Shown here: positions 32,545-41,230 of the stretch, in pieces | Position numbering within the stretch: position 1 is the stretch's first letter | Layout of the letters: every line of letters starts with the position of its first letter | Assembly (NCBI RefSeq): GCF_048553715.1 | Contig: NZ_JBLZNC010000008.1 | Location: forward strand, 1-64,000 | Direction of reading: 5' to 3' | DNA: 64,000 nucleotides | Source of the DNA: Sagittula sp048553715 | Lineage (GTDB): Bacteria > Pseudomonadota > Alphaproteobacteria > Rhodobacterales > Rhodobacteraceae | Program-made: the position numbers and the translations under genes | The notes under the pieces: generated by a model | The model's input: only the letters and a program-made list of their open reading frames with translations | The model's database searches: none | Told to the model about the DNA's origin: nothing

Positions 32545-34980
32545 ATGTCCGACCAGCCGAGCGACAACGCCGAATATGGCGCTGATTCCATCAAGGTTCT
32601 CAAGGGCTTGGAAGCGGTTCGTAAACGCCCCGGCATGTACATCGGGGATACCGATGACGGGTCGGGTCTGCATCATATGGTGTATGAGGTCGTCGATAAC
32701 GGGATCGACGAGGCTTTGGCCAAACATGCGGACTATGTCCATGTGAAAATTCACTCGGATTCGAGCGTTTCTGTGCGTGACAACGGGCGCGGTATTCCCG
32801 TGGACATCCACGCCGAAGAGGGCGTGTCCGCTGCCGAAGTGATCATGACCCAGCTGCATGCGGGCGGTAAGTTTGACAGCAACTCCTACAAGGTGTCCGG
32901 CGGCCTGCACGGCGTTGGCGTGTCGGTTGTGAATGCCCTGTCTTTGTGGCTGGAACTGACGATCTGGCGTCAGGGCAAGGTGCATCGTGCGCGGTTTGAA
33001 CATGGCGAGACCGTCGAGCACCTCAAGGTGATCGGGGATGCGGGTGACGAAACCGGCACCGAGGTCCGCTTTCTGGCGTCGGCCAAGACAAATGCGCCGG
33101 AGGGGACGTTTTCCAACCTCGAGTACTCCTTTGAGATCCTCGAAAAGCGTCTGCGCGAACTGGCCTTTTTGAACTCTGGCGTGCGTATCATTCTGGAGGA
33201 TGAGCGCCCCGCCGTGCCATTGAAGTCCGAGCTGTTCTTCGAGGGTGGGGTAAACGAGTTCGTCAAATTCCTCGACCGGTCCAAGCAGCCTGTGATGGCG
33301 CAACCGGTTTATATGGAAGGAGAAAAGGACGGTATCGGTGTCGAGGTCGCCATGTGGTGGAACGACAGCTACCACGAGAATGTCCTGCCCTTTACCAACA
33401 ACATCCCCCAGCGCGACGGCGGCACCCATTTGGCGGGCTTTCGCGGCGCGCTGACCCGTCAGTTGCAGAAATATGCGCAGGAAAGCGGTATTGCGAAGCG
33501 TGAGAAGATCACCTTTACCGGCGATGACGCGCGCGAGGGGCTGACAGCGGTCCTGTCCGTCAAAGTGCCCGACCCGAAGTTTTCCAGCCAGACCAAGGAC
33601 AAGCTTGTCTCCTCCGAGGTGCGGCCAGCGGTTGAATCCTTGATGAACGAAAAGCTGGGCGAGTGGTTCGAGGAAAACCCGAATGAAGCCAAGCAGATCG
33701 TCGGCAAGATCGTCGAGGCCGCCATGGCCCGCGAAGCGGCCCGAAAAGCGCGCGAGTTGACCCGACGCAAAACCGCGATGGATGTGAGCTTTAACGCCGC
33801 AAAGTTGAAGGACTGTTCGGAAAAGGACGCATCGAAAACCGAACTGTTCCTGGTCGAGGGGGATTCGGCGGGAGGGTCGGCGCAGACGGGGCGCGACCGC
33901 CGCAATCAGGCGATCCTGCCGCTGCGTGGTAAGATCCTGAACGTCGAGCGCGCGCGATTCGACCGGATGCTGTCCTCGCAAGAGATCGGCAATCTGGTGA
34001 TGGCACTGGGCACAGGCATCGGCCGTGACGAGTTCAACATCGAAAAACTGCGCTATCACAAGATCATCATCATGACCGATGCGGACGTCGATGGCGCGCA
34101 CATCCGTACGCTTCTATTAACCTTCTTCTACCGTCAGATGCCGGAGCTGATTGAAGGTGGATACCTGTATATTGCCCAGCCGCCGCTGTACAAAGTGGCC
34201 CGTGGCAAATCCGAAGTTTACCTGAAGGATCAGGCCTCTCTGGATGACTACCTGATCCAGCAGGGCATTGAGGGTGCGCAGCTTATCCAGGGCAATGGCG
34301 AGACCATCATTGGTCAGGACCTGATCCGTGTGGTTGATGAAGCCCGACAGCTGAAACGTGTTCTCGACGCTTTCCCGACCCATTATCAGCGTCACATTCT
34401 GGAACAGGCGGCGATCGCCGGTGCCTTTGTTCCCGGTGCGGTCGACCGTGATCTGCAAGGTGTGGCGGACGCTGTGGCCAAACGTCTGGATCTGGTCGCA
34501 CTGGAATACGAACGCGGCTGGCAGGGCCGGATCACACAGGACAAAGGCGTGCGTCTGGCGCGTATCCTGCGGGGCGTCGAAGAAGTGCGCACGCTGGATG
34601 GCCCGATGCTGCGGTCGGGCGAGGCGCGCAAAACCGGATCTTTCACCGAAAGCCTGCAGTCCGTTTACGGCTTGCCCGCGACGCTGGAACGCAAGGACCG
34701 TCGCCAGGTGATCCACGGACCGCTTGAGCTTTTGAAAGCTATCCTCGAAGAGGGTGAAAAGGGGCTTAGCCTGCAGCGCTACAAAGGTCTGGGAGAGATG
34801 AACTCCGACCAGTTGTGGGAAACCACGTTGGACCCGGACGCCCGCACATTGCTGCAGGTGACCGTCGACGACATGGCAGAGGCCGATGATCTGTTCACAA
34901 AGCTGATGGGCGATGTGGTCGAACCGCGTCGCGAGTTTATCCAGCAGAACGCCCTGTCGGTGGAAAACCTCGACTTCTAG
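32545..34980 (+). CDS. gyrB: DNA gyrase subunit B
   Basis: 811 residues: the GHKL ATPase (VLKGLEAVRKRPGMYIGDTDDGSGLHHMVYEVVDNGIDEA, GRGIPVDIH), the transducer, and the TOPRIM domain (EGDSAGGSAQTGRDRRNQAILPLRGKILN, TDADVDGAHIRTLLLTFFYR). ATG 32545 is chosen because AAGGG lies at the right distance; ATG 32539 is too close. It ends the dnaN-recF-gyrB series. Confidence 0.98.
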   Translation: MSDQPSDNAEYGADSIKVLKGLEAVRKRPGMYIGDTDDGSGLHHMVYEVVDNGIDEALAKHADYVHVKIHSDSSVSVRDNGRGIPVDIHAEEGVSAAEVIMTQLHAGGKFDSNSYKVSGGLHGVGVSVVNALSLWLELTIWRQGKVHRARFEHGETVEHLKVIGDAGDETGTEVRFLASAKTNAPEGTFSNLEYSFEILEKRLRELAFLNSGVRIILEDERPAVPLKSELFFEGGVNEFVKFLDRSKQPVMAQPVYMEGEKDGIGVEVAMWWNDSYHENVLPFTNNIPQRDGGTHLAGFRGALTRQLQKYAQESGIAKREKITFTGDDAREGLTAVLSVKVPDPKFSSQTKDKLVSSEVRPAVESLMNEKLGEWFEENPNEAKQIVGKIVEAAMAREAARKARELTRRKTAMDVSFNAAKLKDCSEKDASKTELFLVEGDSAGGSAQTGRDRRNQAILPLRGKILNVERARFDRMLSSQEIGNLVMALGTGIGRDEFNIEKLRYHKIIIMTDADVDGAHIRTLLLTFFYRQMPELIEGGYLYIAQPPLYKVARGKSEVYLKDQASLDDYLIQQGIEGAQLIQGNGETIIGQDLIRVVDEARQLKRVLDAFPTHYQRHILEQAAIAGAFVPGAVDRDLQGVADAVAKRLDLVALEYERGWQGRITQDKGVRLARILRGVEEVRTLDGPMLRSGEARKTGSFTESLQSVYGLPATLERKDRRQVIHGPLELLKAILEEGEKGLSLQRYKGLGEMNSDQLWETTLDPDARTLLQVTVDDMAEADDLFTKLMGDVVEPRREFIQQNALSVENLDF

Positions 34981-35004
34981 GTGCTGTATCAGCGCTTTGA
35001 TTAC

Positions 35005-35040
35005 ACGGCCCGCGCAAACCTTGCGTGGGCCGTTGTCATT
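35005..35040 (+). terminator. Terminator after gyrB
   Basis: ACGGCCCGCGCAA / TTGCGTGGGCCGT with an ACC loop (13 bp, one G-T pair), followed by TGTCATTT. Confidence 0.7.
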
Positions 35041-35107
35041 TGCCGGGGTCGGGTTGCGCTTTGACAGTCACTTGGTGAAGAAGGGTGCGCGAGCAAAGGA
35101 GCGTGAC

Positions 35108-36457
35108 ATGGCGACTGTGATGAACTGGGATGATCTTCTGTGCCCCGAACGTCTGGGCGACAGCGCGTATGAGGCGGATCGCAGCCGGTCGATCTTTTTA
35201 CAGGACTATGACCGGATCGTTTTCTCCGCGCCGTTTCGTCGGTTGGCCAACAAGACACAGGTGCAGCCGCTCTATGAAAACGATCACGTCCATCACCGGC
35301 TGATCCATTCCATCGAAGTGGGCAGCGTCGGCAGATCCCTTGCAATGCGGTTGGGCAATTGGTTGGCTGCCGAGGGGCATCTTTCCTTGCCGCAAGCGCT
35401 GGACTTGCCGGATATTGTACAGGCCGCCTGCGTGGCCCATGACATTGGCAACCCGCCCTTTGGCCATTCGGGCGAGGAATCGATGGGCGCGTGGTTTGCC
35501 GACCGCTTTGCCCGGGGGCAGGGTCTGGTCGCCGATCTGCCCAAAGCCCTGCAGGCGCAGTTCACCGCGTTCGAGGGCAACGCCCAAGGCTTTCGCATCA
35601 TCTCGCGTCTGGAAATGTACCGCAATCAGGGTGGGATGCGCCTGTCCAAAGCGGTTCTGGGCGCCTTTACCAAATACCCGGTGACAGCGGCGGACCGTGT
35701 CGAAATACAGGCCCGCGACGACGCCCCGACCTATGTCGGGCTCAAGAAATTCGGCATCTTTGCTGCGGAACGTGATCTGTTTGTGGACACGGCTCAGCGC
35801 CTTGGCCTGCCCGAAGTCACGGCAGGTGCCTATGCACGGCACCCCCTTGTCTTCATCGTCGAGGCTGCGGATGACATCACCTATAATATCGTCGATCTCG
35901 AAGACGCCTTTACCACGGCAGAGCTGCCCTACGCGGTCGTTCGGGATCTGCTTTTGCAGGTGATCGGTAAAGACGCCCCCATGCGGGACACGATGACCGA
36001 AGCCGAACACATCGCCTATCTGCGCGCACGGGCCATCGGCGCGGCCATTGATGCCTGTGCGGAGGCGTTCCAGACCCATTACACAGATATCATGGCGGGC
36101 CGGTTTTCAGACGATCTGATCGGGGCCAGCGGGCAAAGCGCCGTGTTTTCCCACATCAAATCCGTGGCGCGGGACCGCATCTTTACCGCTCCGCGCAAAA
36201 CCGAACTGGAAATTTCGGGTCGTCGTATCATCGCAAATGTTCTGTCCGGAATCGTGCCTGTGTACGAGGATCTTGCCAGGGCGCAGTGGCGGGAAACCGC
36301 ATTGTCCGATCATTCGCGTCAGTTGGTCCGCGCCTTGGACCTGCCCCTGCGCGATGTCACCGACGCCGAAAGCGCCCTGCATGCCATGGCCGATTTCGCA
36401 TCCGGCATGACGGATCGATATGCTTTGCGCATTTCGCGCATGCTGTCGGGGACGTGA
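35108..36457 (+). CDS. dgt: dGTP triphosphohydrolase
   Basis: A 449-residue HD-domain protein: RSIFLQDYDRIVFSAPFRRLANKTQVQPL, the HD residues in HHRLIHSIEVGSVGR and CVAHDIGNPPFGHSGEESMGAW, and QGFRIISRLEM. The family hydrolyses dNTPs (chiefly dGTP) to the nucleoside and triphosphate and so limits nucleotide pools. ATG 35108 starts a clear family N-terminus; the frame upstream overlaps gyrB. Confidence 0.93.
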   Translation: MATVMNWDDLLCPERLGDSAYEADRSRSIFLQDYDRIVFSAPFRRLANKTQVQPLYENDHVHHRLIHSIEVGSVGRSLAMRLGNWLAAEGHLSLPQALDLPDIVQAACVAHDIGNPPFGHSGEESMGAWFADRFARGQGLVADLPKALQAQFTAFEGNAQGFRIISRLEMYRNQGGMRLSKAVLGAFTKYPVTAADRVEIQARDDAPTYVGLKKFGIFAAERDLFVDTAQRLGLPEVTAGAYARHPLVFIVEAADDITYNIVDLEDAFTTAELPYAVVRDLLLQVIGKDAPMRDTMTEAEHIAYLRARAIGAAIDACAEAFQTHYTDIMAGRFSDDLIGASGQSAVFSHIKSVARDRIFTAPRKTELEISGRRIIANVLSGIVPVYEDLARAQWRETALSDHSRQLVRALDLPLRDVTDAESALHAMADFASGMTDRYALRISRMLSGT

Positions 36458-36516
36458 CCTGCTGCGGTGTGATTTTCGTATGGCGGTGTGTCACGCGGCG
36501 TGCCAGACATAATGGC

Positions 36517-37251
36517 ATGAGACGACTTGCCCTGCTGTTCCTTGCTGTATTCTGCGCGGCTCCGCTGCGGGCGGCCGAGGTGACGGTCTTTGCCGCAGCC
36601 TCCTTGCGCTCCGCGTTGGACGACGTTGCGGAGGCCTATCAGTCCACCACCGAGCACCGCCTGAGCCTGTCCTATGCGGGGTCGTCCGCCTTGGCGCGGC
36701 AAATCCAGCGCGGCGCCCCAGCGGATATCTTTCTGTCTGCAAACGGCGACTGGATGGACGTTTTGCAAAGCGATGGCTTGTTGCAGGATGGCTCACGCGT
36801 GGATCTGTTGTCGAACAGCTTGGTGCTGGTGTCCTATCAGGCGGGGGATGCAGTGGAGCCTGCAGAGCTGCCGGACATATTGGGAGAGGGCCGTCTGGCC
36901 ATGGCGCTCGTCGATGCGGTGCCGGCAGGTATCTACGGGCGTCAGGCGCTGACGCATCTGGGGATCTGGCCGCAGATTGAACCGCAGGTCGTGCAGTCGG
37001 ACAATGTGCGCGCAGCCTTGGCGCTTGTCGCTTTGGGGGCCGCGCCTTTTGGTGTGGTCTACAGCACCGATGCCATGGCCGAGCCGCGCGTGCATGTGCG
37101 CGCGACATTCCCCGACACCAGCCATGATCCGATCCGCTATCCTGCAGCCCTGACCAAAGACCATGACCCCGCCGCGATGGATTTCCTGCAGTTCCTCCGC
37201 TCGCCCGAGGCTGCAGAAATCTTTACCCGCCACGGCTTTGGTGTGTTGTAG
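36517..37251 (+). CDS. modA: Molybdate-binding periplasmic protein ModA
   Basis: A 244-residue precursor with a Sec signal peptide (MRRLALLFLAVFCAAPLRA). The mature protein has the ModA pattern VTVFAAASLRSALDDVAEAY, SYAGSSALARQIQRGAPADIFLSANGDWMD and the ligand-site region ALVALGAAPFGVVYSTDA. It binds molybdate (or tungstate) in the periplasm. The first gene of modABC; modB starts 3 bp after its stop. I see no ModE-type dyad upstream. Confidence 0.95.
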   Translation: MRRLALLFLAVFCAAPLRAAEVTVFAAASLRSALDDVAEAYQSTTEHRLSLSYAGSSALARQIQRGAPADIFLSANGDWMDVLQSDGLLQDGSRVDLLSNSLVLVSYQAGDAVEPAELPDILGEGRLAMALVDAVPAGIYGRQALTHLGIWPQIEPQVVQSDNVRAALALVALGAAPFGVVYSTDAMAEPRVHVRATFPDTSHDPIRYPAALTKDHDPAAMDFLQFLRSPEAAEIFTRHGFGVL

Positions 37252-37254
37252 CGG

Positions 37255-37944
37255 ATGTTCGGACTGGGACCCGAGGAATGGGCAGCGGTATTGCTGTCGC
37301 TGAACGTCGCCTTCTGGGCGATGGCGGTCTCCTTGCCATTTGGTGTTCTGGTGGCCTACGCCTTGGCCCGCTGGCGGTTTGCGGGGCGGCAGGTGCTGAA
37401 CGGTCTTGTGCATTTGCCGTTGATCCTGCCACCGGTGGTGACGGGCTATCTGCTGCTGGTGGCCTTTAATCCGCGCGCGCCGATGGGGCAGCTTCTGGAA
37501 TGGTTGGGGACGCCTGTGGCCTTTCGCTGGACGGGGGCTGCCCTCGCCGCGGCGATCATGGGATTCCCGCTGATGGTGCGGGCCATCCGCCTGTCGATCG
37601 AGGCCGTCGACCCCGCATTGGAAGAGGCCGCCGCAACGCTTGGTGCCTCGCGCTTTCGGGTGTTTTTCACCGTGACCTTTCCGCTGATCCTTCCGGGCGT
37701 GCTGACGGGTGCGATCCTGGCCTTTGCCAAAGCGATGGGCGAATTCGGGGCCACCATCACCTTTGTGTCGAACATTCCCGGCCAGACCCAGACATTGCCA
37801 TCCGCGATCTACGCCTTCTTGCAGGTTCCCGGTGGCGAGGCCGCTGCCCTGCGGCTGGTGCTGGTGTCGATTTTTGTCGCAATGGCCGCGCTGATGCTGT
37901 CGGAATGGCTGTCGCGCCGTGTCGCACGGCGGGTGGGGGCGTGA
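37255..37944 (+). CDS. modB: Molybdate ABC transporter permease ModB
   Basis: A 229-residue permease with about five membrane segments and the EAA loop EEAAATLGASRFRVFFTVTFPLILPGVLTGAILAFAKAMGEFGATITF. It forms the inner-membrane channel with ModC. Its TGA overlaps the modC ATG by one base. Confidence 0.96.
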   Translation: MFGLGPEEWAAVLLSLNVAFWAMAVSLPFGVLVAYALARWRFAGRQVLNGLVHLPLILPPVVTGYLLLVAFNPRAPMGQLLEWLGTPVAFRWTGAALAAAIMGFPLMVRAIRLSIEAVDPALEEAAATLGASRFRVFFTVTFPLILPGVLTGAILAFAKAMGEFGATITFVSNIPGQTQTLPSAIYAFLQVPGGEAAALRLVLVSIFVAMAALMLSEWLSRRVARRVGA

Positions 37945-39008
37945 TGCTGGAACTGTCGCTGCGCCATCGGTTTGACGGTTTCACGCTGGATGTGGATCTG
38001 GCGCTTCCGTCGGGGCTGACGGTGCTCTTCGGGCGCTCGGGGTCCGGCAAAAGCACCGTGATCAAATCGGTGGCTGGGCTGCTGCGGCCAGATGAGGGGC
38101 GCGTCGTTGTGGGTGGTAAGGTTCTGGGCGACACCTCGCGGGGCCTGTGGTTGCCGCCGCATAAACGCGGGCTGGGCGTCATCTTTCAGGAAGGGCGGCT
38201 GTTCCCGCATCTGACCGTGCGGCAAAACCTGTTGTATGGCCATCGCGCAGGCCGTGGTGATCTGGCAGAGGTCGTCGATATGCTCGGGATCGGCGCGCTG
38301 CTGCAACGCCGCCCTGCCGGTCTGTCGGGGGGAGAACAACAGCGCGTGGCCATCGGGAGGGCCTTGCTGGCGGGGCCGGATCTTATCCTCGCGGACGAAC
38401 CCCTTGCCGCGCTGGATGAGGGGCGCAAAGCGGACATTCTGCCTTATTTTGAACGGCTGCGGGACCGCGCCTGCCCCATTCTTTATGTCACCCACTCCCC
38501 GGCGGAGGTCGCGCGGCTGGCCAACCATGTGGTCGTCTTGGACGCAGGCCGTGTCCTGCGGCAGGGCAGCGCGCGCGACATCCTTGGTGATCCCGAACTG
38601 GTGCCTGCCGGTATTCGCGGGGTCGGCGCTGTGCTGGAGGCGCGGGTGGCGCAGCATCATGACGACGGGCTGACCCAGCTGGATGCTGGCGGCGTACCGC
38701 TCTTTCTGCCGCGCGTGGCATCGCCCGTGGGCGCCATGATCCGGGTGCGCATCGCCGCCCAAGAGGTCATCCTGTCCCGTACCCGCCCTGAGGGGCTGTC
38801 GGCGCTGAACATCCTGTCGGGCCAGATCGACAGCATCCGCGCAGGCGACGGGCCGGGCGCTTTGGTGGCATTGAAGACGCCAGCGGGGCGTATCTTGGCA
38901 CGGATCACGCGGCGCTCTGCCGAGGCGCTGGACCTGCACGAGGGCGCGCCCTGTCATGCGGTGGTGAAAACCGTGGCAATTGCGCGCGAAGACATCGGAC
39001 AGGGTTGA
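37944..39008 (+). CDS. modC: Molybdate ABC transporter ATPase ModC
   Basis: 354 residues: Walker A FGRSGSGKSTVIKS, the signature LSGGEQQRVAIGRALL, Walker B LILADEPLAALD, and a C-terminal TOBE/Mop domain (SALNILSGQIDSI...ARITRRSAEALDLHEGAPCHAVVKTVAI) that binds oxyanion and can gate transport. The ATG overlaps the modB stop. Confidence 0.96.
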   Translation: MLELSLRHRFDGFTLDVDLALPSGLTVLFGRSGSGKSTVIKSVAGLLRPDEGRVVVGGKVLGDTSRGLWLPPHKRGLGVIFQEGRLFPHLTVRQNLLYGHRAGRGDLAEVVDMLGIGALLQRRPAGLSGGEQQRVAIGRALLAGPDLILADEPLAALDEGRKADILPYFERLRDRACPILYVTHSPAEVARLANHVVVLDAGRVLRQGSARDILGDPELVPAGIRGVGAVLEARVAQHHDDGLTQLDAGGVPLFLPRVASPVGAMIRVRIAAQEVILSRTRPEGLSALNILSGQIDSIRAGDGPGALVALKTPAGRILARITRRSAEALDLHEGAPCHAVVKTVAIAREDIGQG

Positions 39009-39039
39009 TCCGGCAAGTGTCGCGGCTAATTCGCCGTAA

Positions 39040-39705
39040 ATGGCAAATGCACTGATCATAGGCGCTTCGGGCGGGATTGGCGGCGCGGTGGCGGCCCATC
39101 TGCGCGCCCGTGGCGATACTGTCACCGGCCTGTCGCGCAGCGTGGACGGTCTGGATATCACCGATGAAGACAGCATTCAGCGCCATCTGGCCGCGCTTGA
39201 CGGGCCGTTTGATCTGATCTTTGTCGCCACGGGTGCCCTGCGCATTGACGATGCCCAGCCGGAAAAGACGCTGTCGTCGCTGTCGGCAAAGGCCCTGTCG
39301 GATCAATTCGCGGTGAATGCCATCGGACCGGCACTGGTTTTGAAACACGCCCGCCCCTTGCTGCCCCGCGACCGGCCTGCGGTCTTTGCGGTCTTGTCCG
39401 CGCGGGTGGGGTCGATCGGCGACAACCGCTTGGGCGGCTGGTACAGTTATCGCGCGGCAAAGGCTGCGGTGAACCAGTTGATCCACGGCGCGGCCATCGA
39501 AATGGCGCGCAAATACAAACACCTCGCCTGTGTTTGCCTGCATCCCGGCACCGTGCGCACCGATTTTACCGAAGGGTATCAGGACCGGCATCCAACCGTT
39601 TCAGCACCGCAAGCCGCGGCCCGTATGGTCGCGGTTCTGGACGGTCTGGACGCAAAGGACACGGGCCGGTTTCTCGATTACAGCGGAAAGGACATCCCGT
39701 GGTGA
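39040..39705 (+). CDS. Short-chain dehydrogenase/reductase
   Basis: A 221-residue Rossmann-fold protein of the C-factor-like SDR group. The N-terminal glycine motif GASGGIGGAVAAHL binds NAD(P), and YSYRAAKAA carries the Tyr-x3-Lys pair. The catalytic Ser is probably in LSARVGSIGD. The substrate is unknown. Its stop overlaps the GTG of the photolyase-like gene (GTGA), so the two are co-expressed, an arrangement that hints at a shared light or oxidative-stress role. Confidence 0.88.
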   Translation: MANALIIGASGGIGGAVAAHLRARGDTVTGLSRSVDGLDITDEDSIQRHLAALDGPFDLIFVATGALRIDDAQPEKTLSSLSAKALSDQFAVNAIGPALVLKHARPLLPRDRPAVFAVLSARVGSIGDNRLGGWYSYRAAKAAVNQLIHGAAIEMARKYKHLACVCLHPGTVRTDFTEGYQDRHPTVSAPQAAARMVAVLDGLDAKDTGRFLDYSGKDIPW

Positions 39706-41225
39706 AACTGATCCTTGTTCTGGGCGACCAGCTGAGCGAAAGCGTGGCCGCCCTGCGCGCCGGGGATAAGGAGACCGATATCGTCGTCATGGCAGAGGTC
39801 GCGGACGAGGCATCCTATGTCGGCCACCACCCCAAGAAGATCGCGCTGATCTTTGCCGCGATGCGCAAGTTTGCCGCCCGCCTGCGCGAGGATGGCTGGC
39901 AGGTGTCCTACACGGAACTGGACGACACGCAGAATTCCGGCAGCATCTGTGGCGAGCTGTTGCGCCGCGCCGAACAATATGGCGCCTCCGAGGTGGTCGC
40001 CACCGAGCCGGGAGAATGGCGGCTGATCGATGCGCTGGGCAACTGCCCGTTGAAGGTGCGCCAGCTCGAGGATGATCGCTTTATCGCCAGCCACCGTGAT
40101 TTTCAGGACTGGGCAAAAGGGCGCAAAGCCCTGCGGATGGAGTATTTCTATCGCGATATGCGCCGCAAGACCGGCCTGATGATGGAAGGGGAGCAGCCTG
40201 CAGGCGATCAGTGGAATTACGATCACGACAATCGCAAGCCAGCGGGCGGCGAGGTCGACACCGCCCCCATGCAATTCACACCCGATGACATCGTGAACGA
40301 CGTTCTGGATCTGGTCGAGGCGCGCTTTGGCGACAATTTCGGCGATCTGCGCCCGTTCCATTTCGCCACAGAGCCGGGTCAGGCGCGGCGCGCCTTGGCC
40401 CATTTCGTGCGCCACGCGCTGCCCAAGTTCGGCGATTATCAGGATGCGATGATGGAGGGGGAGCATTTCCTGTGGCACGCCCATTTGTCCGGCTACATCA
40501 ACATCGGTCTTTTGGACCCGCTGGAGGTCTGTCAGGCGGTCGAAGCAGCGTGGAAGGCAGGCGATGCGCCGATCAACGCGGCGGAAGGGTTCATTCGCCA
40601 GATCATCGGGTGGCGCGAATACGTGCGCGGCATCTACTACCACGAGGGGCCGGACTATACCCGCCGCAATCACCTGCATCACGACCGTGATCTGCCGTGG
40701 CTCTATTGGGGCGGCGAGACGCAGATGCGCTGTGTCGGACAGGCCGTGGCCCAAACCCGGACCGAGGCTTATGCCCACCATATCCAGCGCCTGATGGTGA
40801 CCGGCAATTTCGCCTTATTGGCGGGGATTGACCCGTGGCAGGTGCATGAATGGTACCTCAGCGTCTATATCGACGCCTTTGAATGGGTCGAAGCGCCGAA
40901 CACCGTCGGGATGAGCCAGTTTGCCGATGGCGGGGTGATCGCCTCTAAACCCTATGTGTCCTCGGGCAACTACATCAAGAAGATGTCCGACCACTGCGGG
41001 CATTGCGCCTACAACGTCAATGCCAAGGATGGGGAGGACGATGCCTGCCCCTTTAACCTGTTGTATTGGCATTTCCTCGACCGGCATCGGGAGCGGTTTT
41101 CCGGCAACGGACGGATGGGCAACATGTACCGCACATGGGACCGCATGGCCGAAGACAAGCGCGCCCGCATCCTGAAACAGGCAGATCGCTTCCTGACCAG
41201 ATTGGACGCGGGCGAGCCGGTTTAG
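39702..41225 (+). CDS. phrB: FeS-type cryptochrome/photolyase (PhrB-like)
   Basis: A 507-residue protein of the deoxyribodipyrimidine photolyase-related family (KLILVLGDQLSESVAAL start; HALPKFGDYQDAMMEGEHFLWHAHLSGYINIGLLDP; GFIRQIIGWREYVRGIYY; GNFALLAGIDPWQVHEWYLSVYIDAFEWVEAPNTVGMSQFADGG). Cysteines in MRCVG, CGHC and CPFN fit the four ligands of the [4Fe-4S] cluster of bacterial (6-4) photolyases of this type. The GTG start overlaps the SDR stop by 4 bp. Confidence 0.92.
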   Translation: MKLILVLGDQLSESVAALRAGDKETDIVVMAEVADEASYVGHHPKKIALIFAAMRKFAARLREDGWQVSYTELDDTQNSGSICGELLRRAEQYGASEVVATEPGEWRLIDALGNCPLKVRQLEDDRFIASHRDFQDWAKGRKALRMEYFYRDMRRKTGLMMEGEQPAGDQWNYDHDNRKPAGGEVDTAPMQFTPDDIVNDVLDLVEARFGDNFGDLRPFHFATEPGQARRALAHFVRHALPKFGDYQDAMMEGEHFLWHAHLSGYINIGLLDPLEVCQAVEAAWKAGDAPINAAEGFIRQIIGWREYVRGIYYHEGPDYTRRNHLHHDRDLPWLYWGGETQMRCVGQAVAQTRTEAYAHHIQRLMVTGNFALLAGIDPWQVHEWYLSVYIDAFEWVEAPNTVGMSQFADGGVIASKPYVSSGNYIKKMSDHCGHCAYNVNAKDGEDDACPFNLLYWHFLDRHRERFSGNGRMGNMYRTWDRMAEDKRARILKQADRFLTRLDAGEPV

Positions 41226-41230
41226 GCCGG

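Noticed and set aside
32017..34101. 694-residue minus-strand frame opposite recF/gyrB
   Set aside because: Antisense shadow of strongly conserved gyrB; low-stop frame due to GC-rich codons.
36458..36516. ModE box or molybdenum-cofactor riboswitch before modA
   Set aside because: Only 59 bp are available and no ModE-type dyad or aptamer pattern can be seen.
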